Positions 46,409-57,146 of a stretch of DNA of 64,000 nucleotides are shown here, piece after piece (the stretch's first letter is position 1; every line of letters begins with the position of its first letter). The position numbers were made by a program, and so were the translations under genes. This DNA is from Whalleya microplaca. Its lineage: Eukaryota > Ascomycota > Sordariomycetes > Xylariales > Xylariaceae. Under the pieces are notes generated by a model. The model was not told the DNA's origin, did not search any database, and saw only the letters and a program-made list of their open reading frames with translations. The stretch covers positions 248,001 through 312,000 of the forward strand of contig MU385759.1 in the NCBI GenBank assembly GCA_022497155.1, given 5' to 3'.

Positions 46409-47801
46409 ATGTCCGACAATCTCCCAGAACTACTACCTAAGGGGAAATGCTTAGGAGTAGACTGCAGAAATGATGCTGGAGCCTTACAGTGCCCGACGTG
46501 TCTGAAGATGGGTGTGAACGATAGCTATTTCTGCTCCCAAGACTGCTTTAAGAAGAACTGGGTTTGTAGAGGTATTCTCTTCCTACTAGGATCCGAGACT
46601 GACAGAACTCGTGTTACAGAACCAACACAAAACCCTACATAGAGCGGCGCAAGGCAAGACATAAGTCCATTTCTCTGAGGGCTATCGCTAAACCTACTCT
46701 AGTCACCGGATTTTACAACCCTTTCCCGACATATTCCTTCACCGGCTCTGTCCGACCTGTCTATCCACTCTCTGCGAAGCGCACCGTTCCTAGCTCGATA
46801 GGACATCCTGACTATGCCGAGACTGGCATACCGAAGAGCGAACTGCGCTTGCACAGGACAAAGGTTGACATTCTAGACGCAAAGGGGCAAGAGGCAATGC
46901 GCAAGGTGTGTAGATTAGCTCGACAAGTGTTGGACGTCGTCGCTGCAGAGCTCAAGCCGGGCATCACCACCGACTATCTTGACGAGGTCTGCCATAACGC
47001 TTGTATAGCACGGAATGTTAGCCCGATTCGATTCAAGATAACATTAATACTGTTTCTAACCTTGACAGTCATATCCTTCTCCGTTAAACTATAATCACTT
47101 TCCGAAATCACTATGTACTTCTCCCAACGAAGTTGTTTGCCACGGAATACCCGACCAGCGAATCCTTCTGGATAGTGATATTATCAACCTTGATATCTCT
47201 TTATATCATCAGGGCTACCATGCTGATGTAAACGAAACGTACTATGTGGGCGATCGAGCGAAGGCGGATCCAGACTCAGTCAGACTAGTTGAGACAACCC
47301 GGGAGTGTTTGGATAAGGCCATCAAGCTCGCGAAGCCCGGCACTCCAATACGAGAGTTTGGTAACGTCATCGAGAGGCATGCTAAGTCTAGAAACTGCAG
47401 TGTCGTCGCGAACTGGGGTGGCCATGGCATCAACACCAATTTCCATCCCCCGCCGTGGATACCTCATTATGCCAAGAATAAGGCCGCAGGAGAATGCAAA
47501 GCCGGCATGACTTTCTCAATCGAGCCTATACTTACGCTAGGGAAACCCCGGGAGATTTATTGGCCGGATGACTGGACGAATGTAACTGTTGATGGCAAAC
47601 GGACGGCTCAATTTGGTCAGCATGAAAATTATTTCCCTTTTATGGCCCTATTCTAATCTATGCGTAGAGCACACCTTACTTGTCACAGAAACAGGTGTCG
47701 AGGTCTTGACTGCGGCAAACGAAAACTCCCCAGGAGGCCCAATACCGTTACCAGTGACCATGGATGGGACAGCAACAGCTGATGGTGCATCTAATGCATA
47801 G
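46409..47801 (+). CDS. Methionine aminopeptidase type 1 with N-terminal zinc finger
   Basis: This enzyme removes initiator methionine from nascent proteins at the ribosome. Exons are 46409-46561, 46620-46653, 46703-47016, 47069-47615 and 47668-47801, giving 393 aa. The second intron is GC-AG (GCAAGA...CTCTAG); without it the frame stops at once. Residues 14-58 form the MYND-like zinc finger (C14, C19, C28, C31, C42, C46, H54, H58) seen in eukaryotic MetAP1. The pita-bread catalytic domain has all metal ligands: D209, D220, H286, E319 and E350, plus H193 (VCHGIPD). The usual YCGHGIG-like block reads NWGGHGIN, and the loop near 326-333 is unusual, so this may be a diverged second copy rather than the main housekeeping enzyme. 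Confidence 0.9.
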
Positions 47802-48832
47802 CTTTGCATGTCGATACACGGTTGAATGAGACACAAGTGCATGAGGTTTTGATCTAGTGAATCAAGTATAAAAACATTGAAGGTTATCAAGACCCTGTAA
47901 AGATCGTCTAGATCGCCAATCAAACCACAAACAACATCGTCACAATACCTAGCTCGAAACTAAAGGCTCGGGGTTTAATAGAGAATCAAGGCAAAGTATA
48001 CGGTATAATGACAGGAAAAGAGTTAGAAAGTAGGCTTATTCCAACATAGTTCAAGGATAATGATGCGAGATACAATTGTTTGAGTGCATGCGTTTGGACC
48101 TTGGTCGTGTCAGATAGGTAATGTCAAGACAGAGACTACAATGTCAACGTTGGCAAGTCCCTTTCCTCAGTCAGACGCGATACGAGGGACCAGCCGCCAA
48201 AAGCTTGACGCGTGAAGGAGCGCTGGTGCCCCTGATGATAAATTTCCATAGCGAGCACTAGATACTAGGTTGCTAATATTTTCGGCCGAGAACGAGGACA
48301 ATGGACATAAGGGGCGAACATATTTGCAGCTCGACAAACCTGGCAGCACAGAAACTTAGAGAAAGCATATGTTGGTCGTATAGGATTTGCCAACGAGTTA
48401 AAGCTGCGTAGGCCATTCAGGTTACTATGGTGTTACGATAGATGCTGTCCTCAAGCTGCATACTATCCCACATTCAGGAGACGAACAATAGTTATACAAA
48501 TGTTTCTGTCGCCAAGACCACTTCGCAGCTGGGATACTAAATCAGGAAAATTGAACATCGTATGCATTCGTCAATGTAGGGTTGTGTTGAAGCTGCTTAG
48601 ATAGATGGTACCTACCTAGGTAGTGTGGCTGAGCAGCTGAAGTAGTTGAGTTAGGGGGGCTGTACAAGAGTACTTCTACCCCACCATATACTTACTATTA
48701 TTAGGATGTTCCCACGTCACCTCTTCTAAGAACCCATCTAGCCATGTATAAGTATATGGCTTACACAGTTGTAATAGCTTCATACCGCAACGATAGATAT
48801 CACAATACAACGGGTTTAATGGTTTTACCATC
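47802..48832. other. Intergenic region
   Basis: About 1 kb between MetAP1 and the F-box/ankyrin gene. A CCTACCTAGGTAG palindrome occurs near 48610. No supported gene. Confidence 0.4.
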
Positions 48833-50148
48833 ATGTCTTTCTCAGCGCTCCCAAGAGAGGTCATCCATGAGATTCTCATTGCCGCCGTCAATGTGCGTGG
48901 CATCAAACGCGCGAGCCGGTTGCGCTACGTCAGCAGGTCGTGGAATGTCGCCGTGATGGAGGCCATATTTGCGTCGAGGATTCTGGACGGTGAGATGAAC
49001 ATGTTCTCATACTGGCCACGCTACCTCGCGTACCGGACCCTGGGCCGGCCCGGGAGGCTCTCCCGGCCCCTGCGCATCATCCGGCAGGTGGCGGAACGCC
49101 TCGTGGCTCATCGTAGCGCCGACGGCAATACATGTACCGACGATGCGCTAAGAGATTGCGTTTTCGAAATCTGCGATGTACCTCATATCATGATGAATTC
49201 TAGTCTGAGCAACTCAGGAGATTGGCTCAGGGATGCGAATTGGCCTATTGGGGGCATCGACGAGGATGATGACCAGTTCAGGCAAGCACTTCTAGCTGCA
49301 GCGGCTTGGACAAACGAAGTGGCACTTATTCGTGATCTGTTACCGAATTTCGAAGACCGCCTGTATCTAATATGTCAAGATGGTGGAGGGCAGCGGGACT
49401 TCGAGTAAGAATCCCCGAGAACATTCTGGGACTCATAATTGGAACACTGACTTGGCACTAACTATTGATCAGACTCATTTTTGGCTATCCCCTGTGCTTA
49501 GCTGCCTTCCGAGGCCACAACGAGGTCGTACGTTTATTTATGGACGCCATTGCTACAGGTAGTCAGGAAAATGGCCTCCTCCGCGGGACAGTCCTGGAAT
49601 ACGGCGCCAAGGGAAACCATCTTTCAACCATCGAGCTTGTCCTCGAACCAGAATACAACTATTGGAGCACGCCACTTGTCTCCGGTCTGAAAGAAACAGC
49701 AAGCTTAGATATCTTCAAGAGACTGCTACCCCTCGCCAAAGACTACCTCCAGATCGAATTTCAGAGAAAGCCGAATCACTATGATGAAAAGTTCCTACCG
49801 TCACAACTGGCAGCGGCAGCGGGAGCAGGAAACGTTGCAATGATGGAGCATCTTTTCGAATTAGGTGCGACGATCCAACCCAGGTGGTGTAGATCTAAGA
49901 ATGAACTTCGGAATCCCGTACTTCGTGCAGCAAAACATGGCCAAAAGAATGCTTTGATGTGCCTGCTCAACAGAGGGTTCGTCATGAATCAGAATTCGCT
50001 CGAAGCTGCTGTTCGGTACGGAAATCCAGAGACGGTGCAAGTAGTATTGGACAATATTGATCAGATAGATTCCCTTTCCCAGCTGCTGTCAATTGCCATT
50101 GAAAACGAGAATGAAGCAGTAGTCAGGATGTTGCTATCTTTTGCATAA
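48833..50148 (+). CDS. F-box and ankyrin-repeat protein
   Basis: This probable SCF ubiquitin-ligase adaptor has a protein-binding ankyrin array. Exons are 48833-49404 and 49473-50148, with a 68-bp intron (GTAAGA...GATCAG, branch CTAAC), giving 415 aa. The N-terminus (about 3-45) is F-box-like (ALPREVIHEILIAAV, LRYVSRSWNVAV). The second half has degenerate ankyrin units: PLCLAAFRGHNEVVRLFMD, SQLAAAAGAGNVAMMEHL, LRAAKHGQKNALMCLLNRG and LEAAVRYGNPETVQVVLD. The splice restores the first ankyrin unit, supporting the model. Such F-box/ankyrin proteins are strongly expanded in some Pezizomycotina. The target is unknown. Confidence 0.83.
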
Positions 50149-51263
50149 ACCACGTCTCGATGACGAGGCGAGGGTTCAGACATTACGAAAAATCGAGGAG
50201 ATGGGGTTCAAGTCAATGGGATAGGTGGTTTTGAAAGTACGAGCAATCAGGATCACATTGTGCCAATCTCTAAATTCCTGACCATCATTGTAAATTATGC
50301 TCCAAGGTCTGACATCCAACATCGCGTAAACGCTGTATAGCTGTCTTCGCCAGTGCTCATTGTTTTCTAGCAATCCTCCAGCCAAGTAGCGAGATGTAAG
50401 TGTCTTTTAGTTTATGGTAGTAAGATATTCCCCACCCTCTCTAGTATATTGAAACGTATCTAGAATTTCATGGATGTCATAAGCTACTTGGTGTTGATGG
50501 TAAGTTTTGTCCAGCGAGTTGTGAAGCATACAGTAGATAATTCTACCAGTGCAGCTACATCGTACGTTTTACTGATCTCATCATTATCATCTGCATTTTA
50601 TGCCCATTGTATCTAATGCATTGCATATATCGAAATGGAAATGATGCCTTGGCACCCAAGTGTGAAGATTAGCTTCAAGCCTGCTATTTCTACGAAGCGT
50701 CCAATCTCCAATCTCCAAGGTAAGGTAAATGCCGCATAGGTACACATAGTTTTGCAAAGGGGACCAGAAGTAATAAGTGTTGAAATAGACGCAGGTTATG
50801 AGTAGTATAGTAGTTATTATTAGAGAAGTATCATCACTAGAGTCTGACTGAGTAGGAGGCGAAGCCTCCTTATATAAGCCACAGCTTGTGGGGCGTCCAG
50901 CCACCTGAATTATACCCCTGTAATTCGTTAATAAGTATGAATGAGCCAATGCGCGACTGAGAAGTGCAAGGTTAAAACTTGCGAAGAGGACATATCCTGA
51001 CCATAGGCATGAGACTGGTATCCGTGGCCTTTAGAGATAAAAGCGAGTGATTGATTCTGAGCTACTCCTACATTTCCCCAATAAACGCCTGTAAGACAAC
51101 ATAGTGATAGTTACATGATAAACAATGAAGTTAAAATCTCGACCGACGCCGTATCCTCCTTCCCCCTCCCCCGTTTCTCCGCGACTCCGTGTCTTGTGAA
51201 CTCATCCTAGCCAGCACGCGTCTGCGTGATGAACACGAATGCATTGTGCAAAGCCAGGTCCGC
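50149..51263. other. Intergenic region
   Basis: About 1.1 kb between the F-box/ankyrin gene and the 3' end of the first secreted-protein gene. A 120-codon minus frame at 50949-50587 has no ATG at its start and no family resemblance. The 51-nt stretch 51213-51263 continues the secreted gene's frame past its stop (see findings). Confidence 0.4.
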
Positions 51264-52415
51264 TTATTGCGTAAGCTCGATAATAATCTCATACTCAGCA
51301 CTGGTTCCCGGGTGTTCCTCATGAAACAGGTGAAGCTTGGATATCTGCTTGTTTCCCATCTGGGAGCGATAGTCCTTGAGGAACTGCAGCACTCGGGCAA
51401 CATGAGTCTGTGCACTCAGATGGTCGATGACACTCTGCTCCTTGGCGTTTGTCGAGGCGTAGTCCAGATGGAGCGTCGATTCCGTCGAGTGGCCCATCTG
51501 CTGAAATGCATATTCGATGGCGTCCTGTGTGTTCAGCGTCACGCCATTGCTGTCCTGGATCTGTTGGCTGCCGATCTTGTCGCGGATGATATATTGGAGC
51601 TGGTGCATGTTGTTGCCGAAGAACGACTTGAGGTTGCTGTAGAACATGTGCACCCAGTTGGCCTTCTTGATGGTGTCGTAGTCCCGGTTGTAGCTGTGCT
51701 GCACCACCGTGACCTTCTGCTCTACGTTGGCCGAGGTCTCGATCGAAGGCTTCCCCAGCTCGTCCGAATAGATAGTTCTCGATTTCCACTCGCCTTTCAT
51801 GCCGTCGATATGAAGTTCTCTTGCGAAATCAAGATCGGCCCTATCACTTTGTTCCATGGGACCTGTCTTCTCCTTGTAGCCAAGACCGCCTGGAGGGTCA
51901 CCGGTGACCTTTTCAGTTTTTCTATCACCAGGATTAGCAGACAGAATGCTGAAGGATGAGGGCATGGCGCCGTTTCAGAAACACTTACCCGGTATCAGCT
52001 GGTTTGGTATCAATGGCGTGCTTCAAATCATTTCTGTAACTCTTTCCTTTGGCCTGTACATCTTTGATGTTTTCGGGGTCCCGAGGGCCCCTGACCGGCT
52101 TGCCTCCACTCCCGCCTCCGCCCTTGCCCTTCCCACCACCGCCGCCACCACGTGTGTCGAGCGACTCCCACGTCTTCCGGCGCTCAACGGCGTCATCGAC
52201 ACCTTCGGCGGTAACAATGTCCCGGGCACCTACATCTGGCTTGGTACTGTCGGAGCTGAGACCTGTGATGAACTTCAATTAGATCCGATGTTTAAGCGAA
52301 GCAGATAGCAGTGCTTACCTCGAATATCAAAGTTGTTTCGACTTTGGATAACACGAGCTAACGGCTCTGAAGCCAAGAGGCCCAGAATAAGTGCTTGGGT
52401 TAGGTTGAAGCGCAT
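51264..52415 (-). CDS. Secreted protein of unknown function, Gly-rich linker
   Basis: Exons are 52415-52319, 52262-51989 and 51921-51264 (introns of 56 and 67 bp), giving 342 aa. A signal peptide covers about 1-20 (MRFNLTQALILGLLASEPLA). A dibasic RR at 60-61 could be a Kex2 cleavage site. Residues 71-88 are almost all glycine with basic residues. The C-terminal ~190 residues form a compact, mostly helical domain (WVHMFYSNLKSFFGNN, YIIRDKIGS, HVARVLQFLKDYRS) without cysteines. I do not recognise the family. The start ATG is preceded by a TATATAAG box at 52545-52552. It is the first of three secreted-protein genes in 6.4 kb. An effector-like or competition role is a guess. Confidence 0.78.
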
Positions 52416-52544
52416 TTTATACACTATGATGGTGAAGTTGAAAGATTTTTACTGCTTGGAACTGAGGTTTGACAGTGAAGAATGTTTGATGAGATGAGTA
52501 TGCTGAAGAATGATGAGGAGCTGTTGAACAAAGATAAGTTCTAT

Positions 52545-52552
52545 CTTATATA
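52545..52552 (-). promoter_or_regulatory. TATA box of secreted-protein gene (51264-52415)
   Basis: TATATAAG on the minus strand, 130 bp upstream of the start codon at 52415. The same 8-mer precedes the secreted-protein gene at 57147. Confidence 0.6.
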
Positions 52553-52801
52553 GTTCATGACAAGGCAGCCTCGGATCTATCAAGCCAGCGCCAACAAGAC
52601 TGAATAAGCCTCACATAACGAGAATGGAGAATATGATCAATGAAGCTTGTTCTAAAGTGGTTGTGATAGTCGTTGAGGAGTGTGGCGTGGTTCACGCCCA
52701 CTGAAGCTTTTGGTATTGTCAATGATGATTGTTGCTATACTAGGTATGCATTGTCTAAGTTGCTCTGGGCATTCTATTACGGTGAGACTTAAGTGTGATA
52801 G

Positions 52802-52978
52802 TTGATACTATTCTCGAGGCACAGAGTAGGAAGCCTCAATCCTTCAACGCATGTGGGCATTTGTGATCTTACGTCAATGAATGACTTCTCAGGGATCAAC
52901 TTGCCTTGCTTGAACGCCGTAGTAGCAATTGATAATGGTCGATGGCAGCAGTTGATACTATAATTGATACTATTCTCG
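52802..52978. repeat. 15-bp direct repeat pair
   Basis: TTGATACTATTCTCG occurs exactly at 52802-52816 and 52964-52978, 162 bp apart, with a partial third copy TTGATACTA at 52952-52960. It lies upstream of the secreted-protein gene whose start is at 52415 (about 390-560 bp). It could be a regulatory element or a remnant of local duplication. Confidence 0.75.
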
Positions 52979-53568
52979 GAGCTTAGGTGAGGATGACTAT
53001 AAGGCAAGCATCTCTAGATACTAACAAGTTTTGATGGATCCGCTGAGATTATACCTAGGGCTAGTTAGGATTGAAGTGGACTTTTGTATGCTCGAACGTT
53101 TCCTGGCCGTGCCTGTGTCTGTGCCGTGCCTGTGCCGTATTCCAGAGACTGCTCGGCTTTCCGGTTGGCTTGCCACATGCTCGCCCCTAGCCTTATTTAC
53201 CATGTGACAGTATTCCTAGTCCAGGCTGGAGGCTGGCAGGTCGGCTGGCTAGCAATGAGCCCCAAGCGAACGGCAAGGCATTCCTCCAGCGGCACAGCGG
53301 CAATCCCTGCAAGCTCCCCGTTACTCGGGTACAGTGACATTTCCCCTGTAGCTCTGCGATTCCCATGAACGGCGGGTCTTTGCGATCCGGCGCTAATCGA
53401 CTGGCCCCCAGCACAGGAATAATTGGTCTTGACAGTTGACTGTCTGTTTAAGCTCCACGTGCTAATCAGGGTAGGCAAAAAAATCGACCCAGATCCCAGA
53501 AGTGGCACAGTCTACTAGGGTCGTGGAGGCTTTGCCATGGAATTCCTGTTTTTTGATGGGATACTCAG

Positions 53569-53850
53569 ATGGCGAAAATAGAGGAAAAAAGCCAAGTCGA
53601 CAAGGCTTTCGAGAATTTAGTATACACAACAAATATAGATGCCTTGTATGGGTTGCAGACGAGCTACTACTATGTAAAGCGGGATCCGTTAGCGCTGTTA
53701 GGGATCGAAATTAACTTCGCGTTAGTGGCCGTAGTTACCGTGTGGGGTTCAGAAAGAGATGCTACAGTACAGCTAGTAGATTTTGGGCTAAATCGTGCGC
53801 CGGCGCACCAGATGCACGATAATCTAACTCAATTGGTTCCTCGTTACTGA
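53569..53850 (+). CDS. Hypothetical 93-aa protein, uncertain
   Basis: ATG-initiated frame with a charged N-terminus (MAKIEEKSQVDKAFENL) and a hydrophobic central segment (LLGIEINFALVAVVTVW) that could be one membrane helix. No family is recognised and no intron or promoter was identified. It may be a short lineage-specific gene, a fragment of a decayed one, or chance. Confidence 0.2.
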   Translation: MAKIEEKSQVDKAFENLVYTTNIDALYGLQTSYYYVKRDPLALLGIEINFALVAVVTVWGSERDATVQLVDFGLNRAPAHQMHDNLTQLVPRY

Positions 53851-54419
53851 TGCATAGACTATCTCTAATTGGGCGCAAGTTACAACATTGGTGCTCCTCA
53901 TTACTTGATCCTGTACTAGCGTATCGGAGTATTCATACTTGGAGGGAAAGTATCTTCGCAATACATGAGGCTAAGAACCCCGGATTTAGGAGGCTGTGGC
54001 TATCAATTTATAGAGTTATGAATTGAAGGACAATCCAGCAAATGATATTCATCAACTAATGCGAGTGGAGGAGTCGGCCGTAGTACCTAGATGGCGACTT
54101 ACACGCATGGCTAAGGGCAAAACGCTTGCTAGCCAGAAATCGACGGAGTACAAGTAGAATACGCTCAAGTGCGTTTTTTAGGTATTCATCAGAAGGCTTA
54201 TAGTATGTGGATAACTTCTTGAAAACATTCCTTGTAGATACGAATTGACGTGTTGAATTTATAGACTATCTAAAAGAGCGTGTGTAAGGAAAATTGCAAC
54301 GCTAAAAACAGTAGCCATCCTCCCCAGCGCCAGGAAGCACCCAGGTCCTACTCAAATGATGAAATCGCCGAAAATAATAAACTGAACGCCTTTTTACCTA
54401 CCCAGTCAAGACTACCAGC

Positions 54420-55505
54420 TTAGTTGGTCTGTAAAATGCTCCATTCGCCATCAGGCATTGTGCCATTCTCTCCCTTTACTAAAGCTGGAATGCACCACTC
54501 CTGCTTACCAACTTTGAGGGCCTTATCACAACCATTCCCCTCAAAGGACCCCGTTCCACATAAGGTCTTGGCCGTGAAGATGAGGTAACCTGATGAGCCA
54601 GGTCCGACCGAAAGCGTGTAGGACCGGCTGAAGGAGTTGCCCACGGAACTCTCATCGGTGCCGGTCCAGTCATGGCCATAGGATGCGCTGATGCCCCAGA
54701 TGCCTCCTCCTACCGAAATCGAGTTTGTCTGTGAGTCTGAGTGGCTGACCGATGAGGTCGTCGAATATTCTCCGCTGATCTGACAGTCGAAATGGGCGTC
54801 AGGGGGGCACTTCACCGTGGCACTGGACTTCTTAGGCTTGTTATAATGAGTTTTGACTTTGCCGGCGGCCTTGTTGAATGTGCATTTGTCATCGCCTTTC
54901 TTTTGGTTCTGTTGGCCCTGGAGCCGCTTCAAAACCGGTGCCCGTTTGACCTCGGTGACATCGTGAGGCTTGTTTTCGGTCTTCTCTTCTCGCTTTCCGG
55001 GGTCAACAGGAAGAGGGCCGCCACAATCATCACCGCAGCAGTAGCTGTTCAAATGTTAGTCTTACAATCGAAGAATTGGTACTTTTCGTAAGAGCTTAGC
55101 TTACACAAGTCCGTATTTCTTAGGGAGCGAAACACTAGCGCATCCAGAAGTGCTATCGAGTGACCGGTAGGGAGTAAAGCACCGACTCTCTTTGGAGTCA
55201 TCGTCATTCGGTGCTCCATTGTAGAAGATGAGTTGGCACTTGTCCTTAATTTTACCGGAGTCTATGAAAGTTGTATATTTGCCGTTTTCCTGGGGCCATG
55301 AACCCCATTCAATCGTAGTTGTGGCGCACTTGATGGTCTTTGGGGTTGTTTTCCAAGTGCGTATTTCGTGGGACTGCTCTGTGAAGGCCTTTGAAGTGTC
55401 TGTACCGCAGTCCTTTGAGCTCCATGCGGTAAAAGACACTTCATTGGCAGCAGCTAAATGGCTAACCATCAGGCTGCCTGCAAGAATAGACAATGAGGAC
55501 TTCAT
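54420..55505 (-). CDS. Secreted Cys-rich two-domain protein, possible beta-pore-like C-terminal domain
   Basis: Exons are 55505-55105 and 55044-54420, with a 60-bp intron (GTAAGC...GAACAG), giving 341 aa. The signal peptide is about 1-20 (ending SHLAAA). The N-terminal domain (21-145) has paired cysteines (C33, C60, C90, C109, C122, C136, C137, C141). A basic linker holds KR pairs at 167-168 and 173-174, possible Kex2 sites. Residues 222-290 are strikingly rich in alternating Ser/Thr/Gly (YSTTSSVSHSDSQ, SISVGGGIWGISASYG, SFSRSYTLSVGPG), a pattern seen in aerolysin/ETX-MTX2-type beta-barrel proteins. This resemblance is by eye only. It could equally be a secreted beta-sandwich adhesin or enzyme inhibitor. 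A TATA-like box lies 140 bp upstream. Confidence 0.78.
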
Positions 55506-55644
55506 GATAATGACGAAAGTGTAAAATGATATGTTTCAGGTAGACAACAATGCGTTTTCCCTTTGCGAAGGTGATTGTGATTTGCGAGTGTGCTTAGTCT
55601 TTGGCGGTAAGACTCAACAAGATTTTGTAGAATGGCCTTATGGG

Positions 55645-55652
55645 CTTTATAA
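55645..55652 (-). promoter_or_regulatory. TATA-like box of secreted-protein gene (54420-55505)
   Basis: TTATAAAG on the minus strand, 140 bp upstream of the start at 55505. Its position resembles that of the boxes in the two neighbouring secreted-protein genes. Confidence 0.45.
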
Positions 55653-56968
55653 CCGTCTTCACACATGTTAGGACAGTTAAATTGGCGCATCTGGATTAGT
55701 ACTGAGGCAATGCTGGTAGTGCCATGTCTACTTCGATATTCTATATCGGACCCAACGGCGACGTGAGGCTTACTGCTATGAAATCTTCGCATATCTATAT
55801 TTAGGGTTCTAACTGGAGGGATGTACTGATACTAAGTTCCTTCGATTGGGCTGATCGGCGCGAGGCTGTCTATACTTTCTGATCCTTTGTTATTTGTCAT
55901 TGAAGGGCATAGAGTAGGTATTTGCGGCGCATGTTGTATGAGAGCATTCGAGATGTCCTCATCGTAAGATGTGTATACTGTTCAGTGGCAGGGCTGCGTA
56001 CTAGGGTTGGCTATTTAGCCCAACTAACACTGCGTTGCGCTTAAATTGGTATCCTAGTAATATAATCAATGGCGGAGAAGAAAAAGTGGCAAATATTACA
56101 GTGTAGCTTTCACCTAAAAGCAAGCATTATTAATACGACATTATTGTACGAACATAGGTATAATGTGGTAACAGAAGTACTTCAAAATTCTTATATCACC
56201 AGGGTACTTTACTAATTGAAGCTTAACGCCATGTTGGGCTAAACAGCGAACGCTGCTTAGTTGAAGCTCTTCTCCACAATACAAGCCCATCCTGGAATGT
56301 CAGATCCTGCGAGCCTATCGAGTTGGTGTGGGGATACCTATATGCAACCTCTCGGCTAACCGAGAACGCAGTAATACGGCATAGCACGTACTTTCTAGTT
56401 GCGTCAAGCCGAGTATGAGCCACACAAATACCGTGATTGGCTACTTTGGTAGTCAGAATATATTCTAAGCCACTTTCATGTCTTTTTATGATAACACCAA
56501 AGCCAGATCAGACCCTGGCCATATGAGCTTGGACATTGCTTAGATGATACTCGTGACCTTCCAGGGATATATCTCCTGGGAACGATATTTGCCATAAGCT
56601 AAGCCTTATGGCCTTGCCAAGAGATATGCTAGCCACTACAGTCCAGCCGGCCCTCTGCTGAGCTGAGTCTTTAGGAACATCTGGAAATAGAATATCTTGC
56701 AAACGATCGTCAACAGTCGTTTCCTGGGCCGTGGGATGTCTAGCAAAAGTCCTTGTGGCAATGCTGGTCAAAATGCCCTCATCCTGCTTGGTTTCATCCT
56801 TCCTCCAACACGCCTTGAAGAAGCGTCAAGGTCAGACCTGGAAATAGCATAGGAGAACATTTGCCGTGGTGTCTGTCAATGCTAATGAGAGTTCTGCCTA
56901 CCATCTAACGTTCAACAACCACTGTCTTGAAACATACCAGAATACTTCTGCTTAGAGACACTCGAGTG

Positions 56969-56976
56969 TATATAAG
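56969..56976 (+). promoter_or_regulatory. TATA box of small secreted-protein gene (57147)
   Basis: TATATAAG, 171 bp upstream of the ATG at 57147, within CTCGAGTGTATATAAGGCC. Identical 8-mer to the box at 52545-52552. Confidence 0.6.
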
Positions 56977-57146
56977 GCCAGGCATGCGTCCGTATCGAGC
57001 ACATTATCCAAGCAGGCATAACACAACACCTTACTAAAGTCATACTTTAACTGAAACACCTCTCATATATCAAACTTAGATCTCTTATCTTAGGTTATAA
57101 GGCTCATATAATATTCACGCTACAAATTCGATCAAGCAGACCCAAT

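Larger units (their letters stand above)
52416..54419. other. 2-kb intergenic region between two secreted-protein genes
   Basis: Contains the promoter of the upstream minus-strand gene and a 15-bp direct repeat (52802-52816 and 52964-52978). A 93-codon ATG frame at 53569-53850 (+) is protein-like in parts but unrecognised. No other gene is supported. Confidence 0.45.
55506..57146. promoter_or_regulatory. Divergent region between two secreted-protein genes
   Basis: This is a 1.6-kb gap between head-to-head secreted-protein genes. Apart from the two TATA boxes, an 87-codon minus frame at 56771-56508 and others are unrecognised. No repeats obvious. Confidence 0.45.

Noticed and set aside
51189..51959. 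256-codon plus-strand frame opposite the first secreted-protein gene
   Set aside because: The minus strand gives a spliced protein with signal peptide, TATA box and good introns; the plus frame has none of these.
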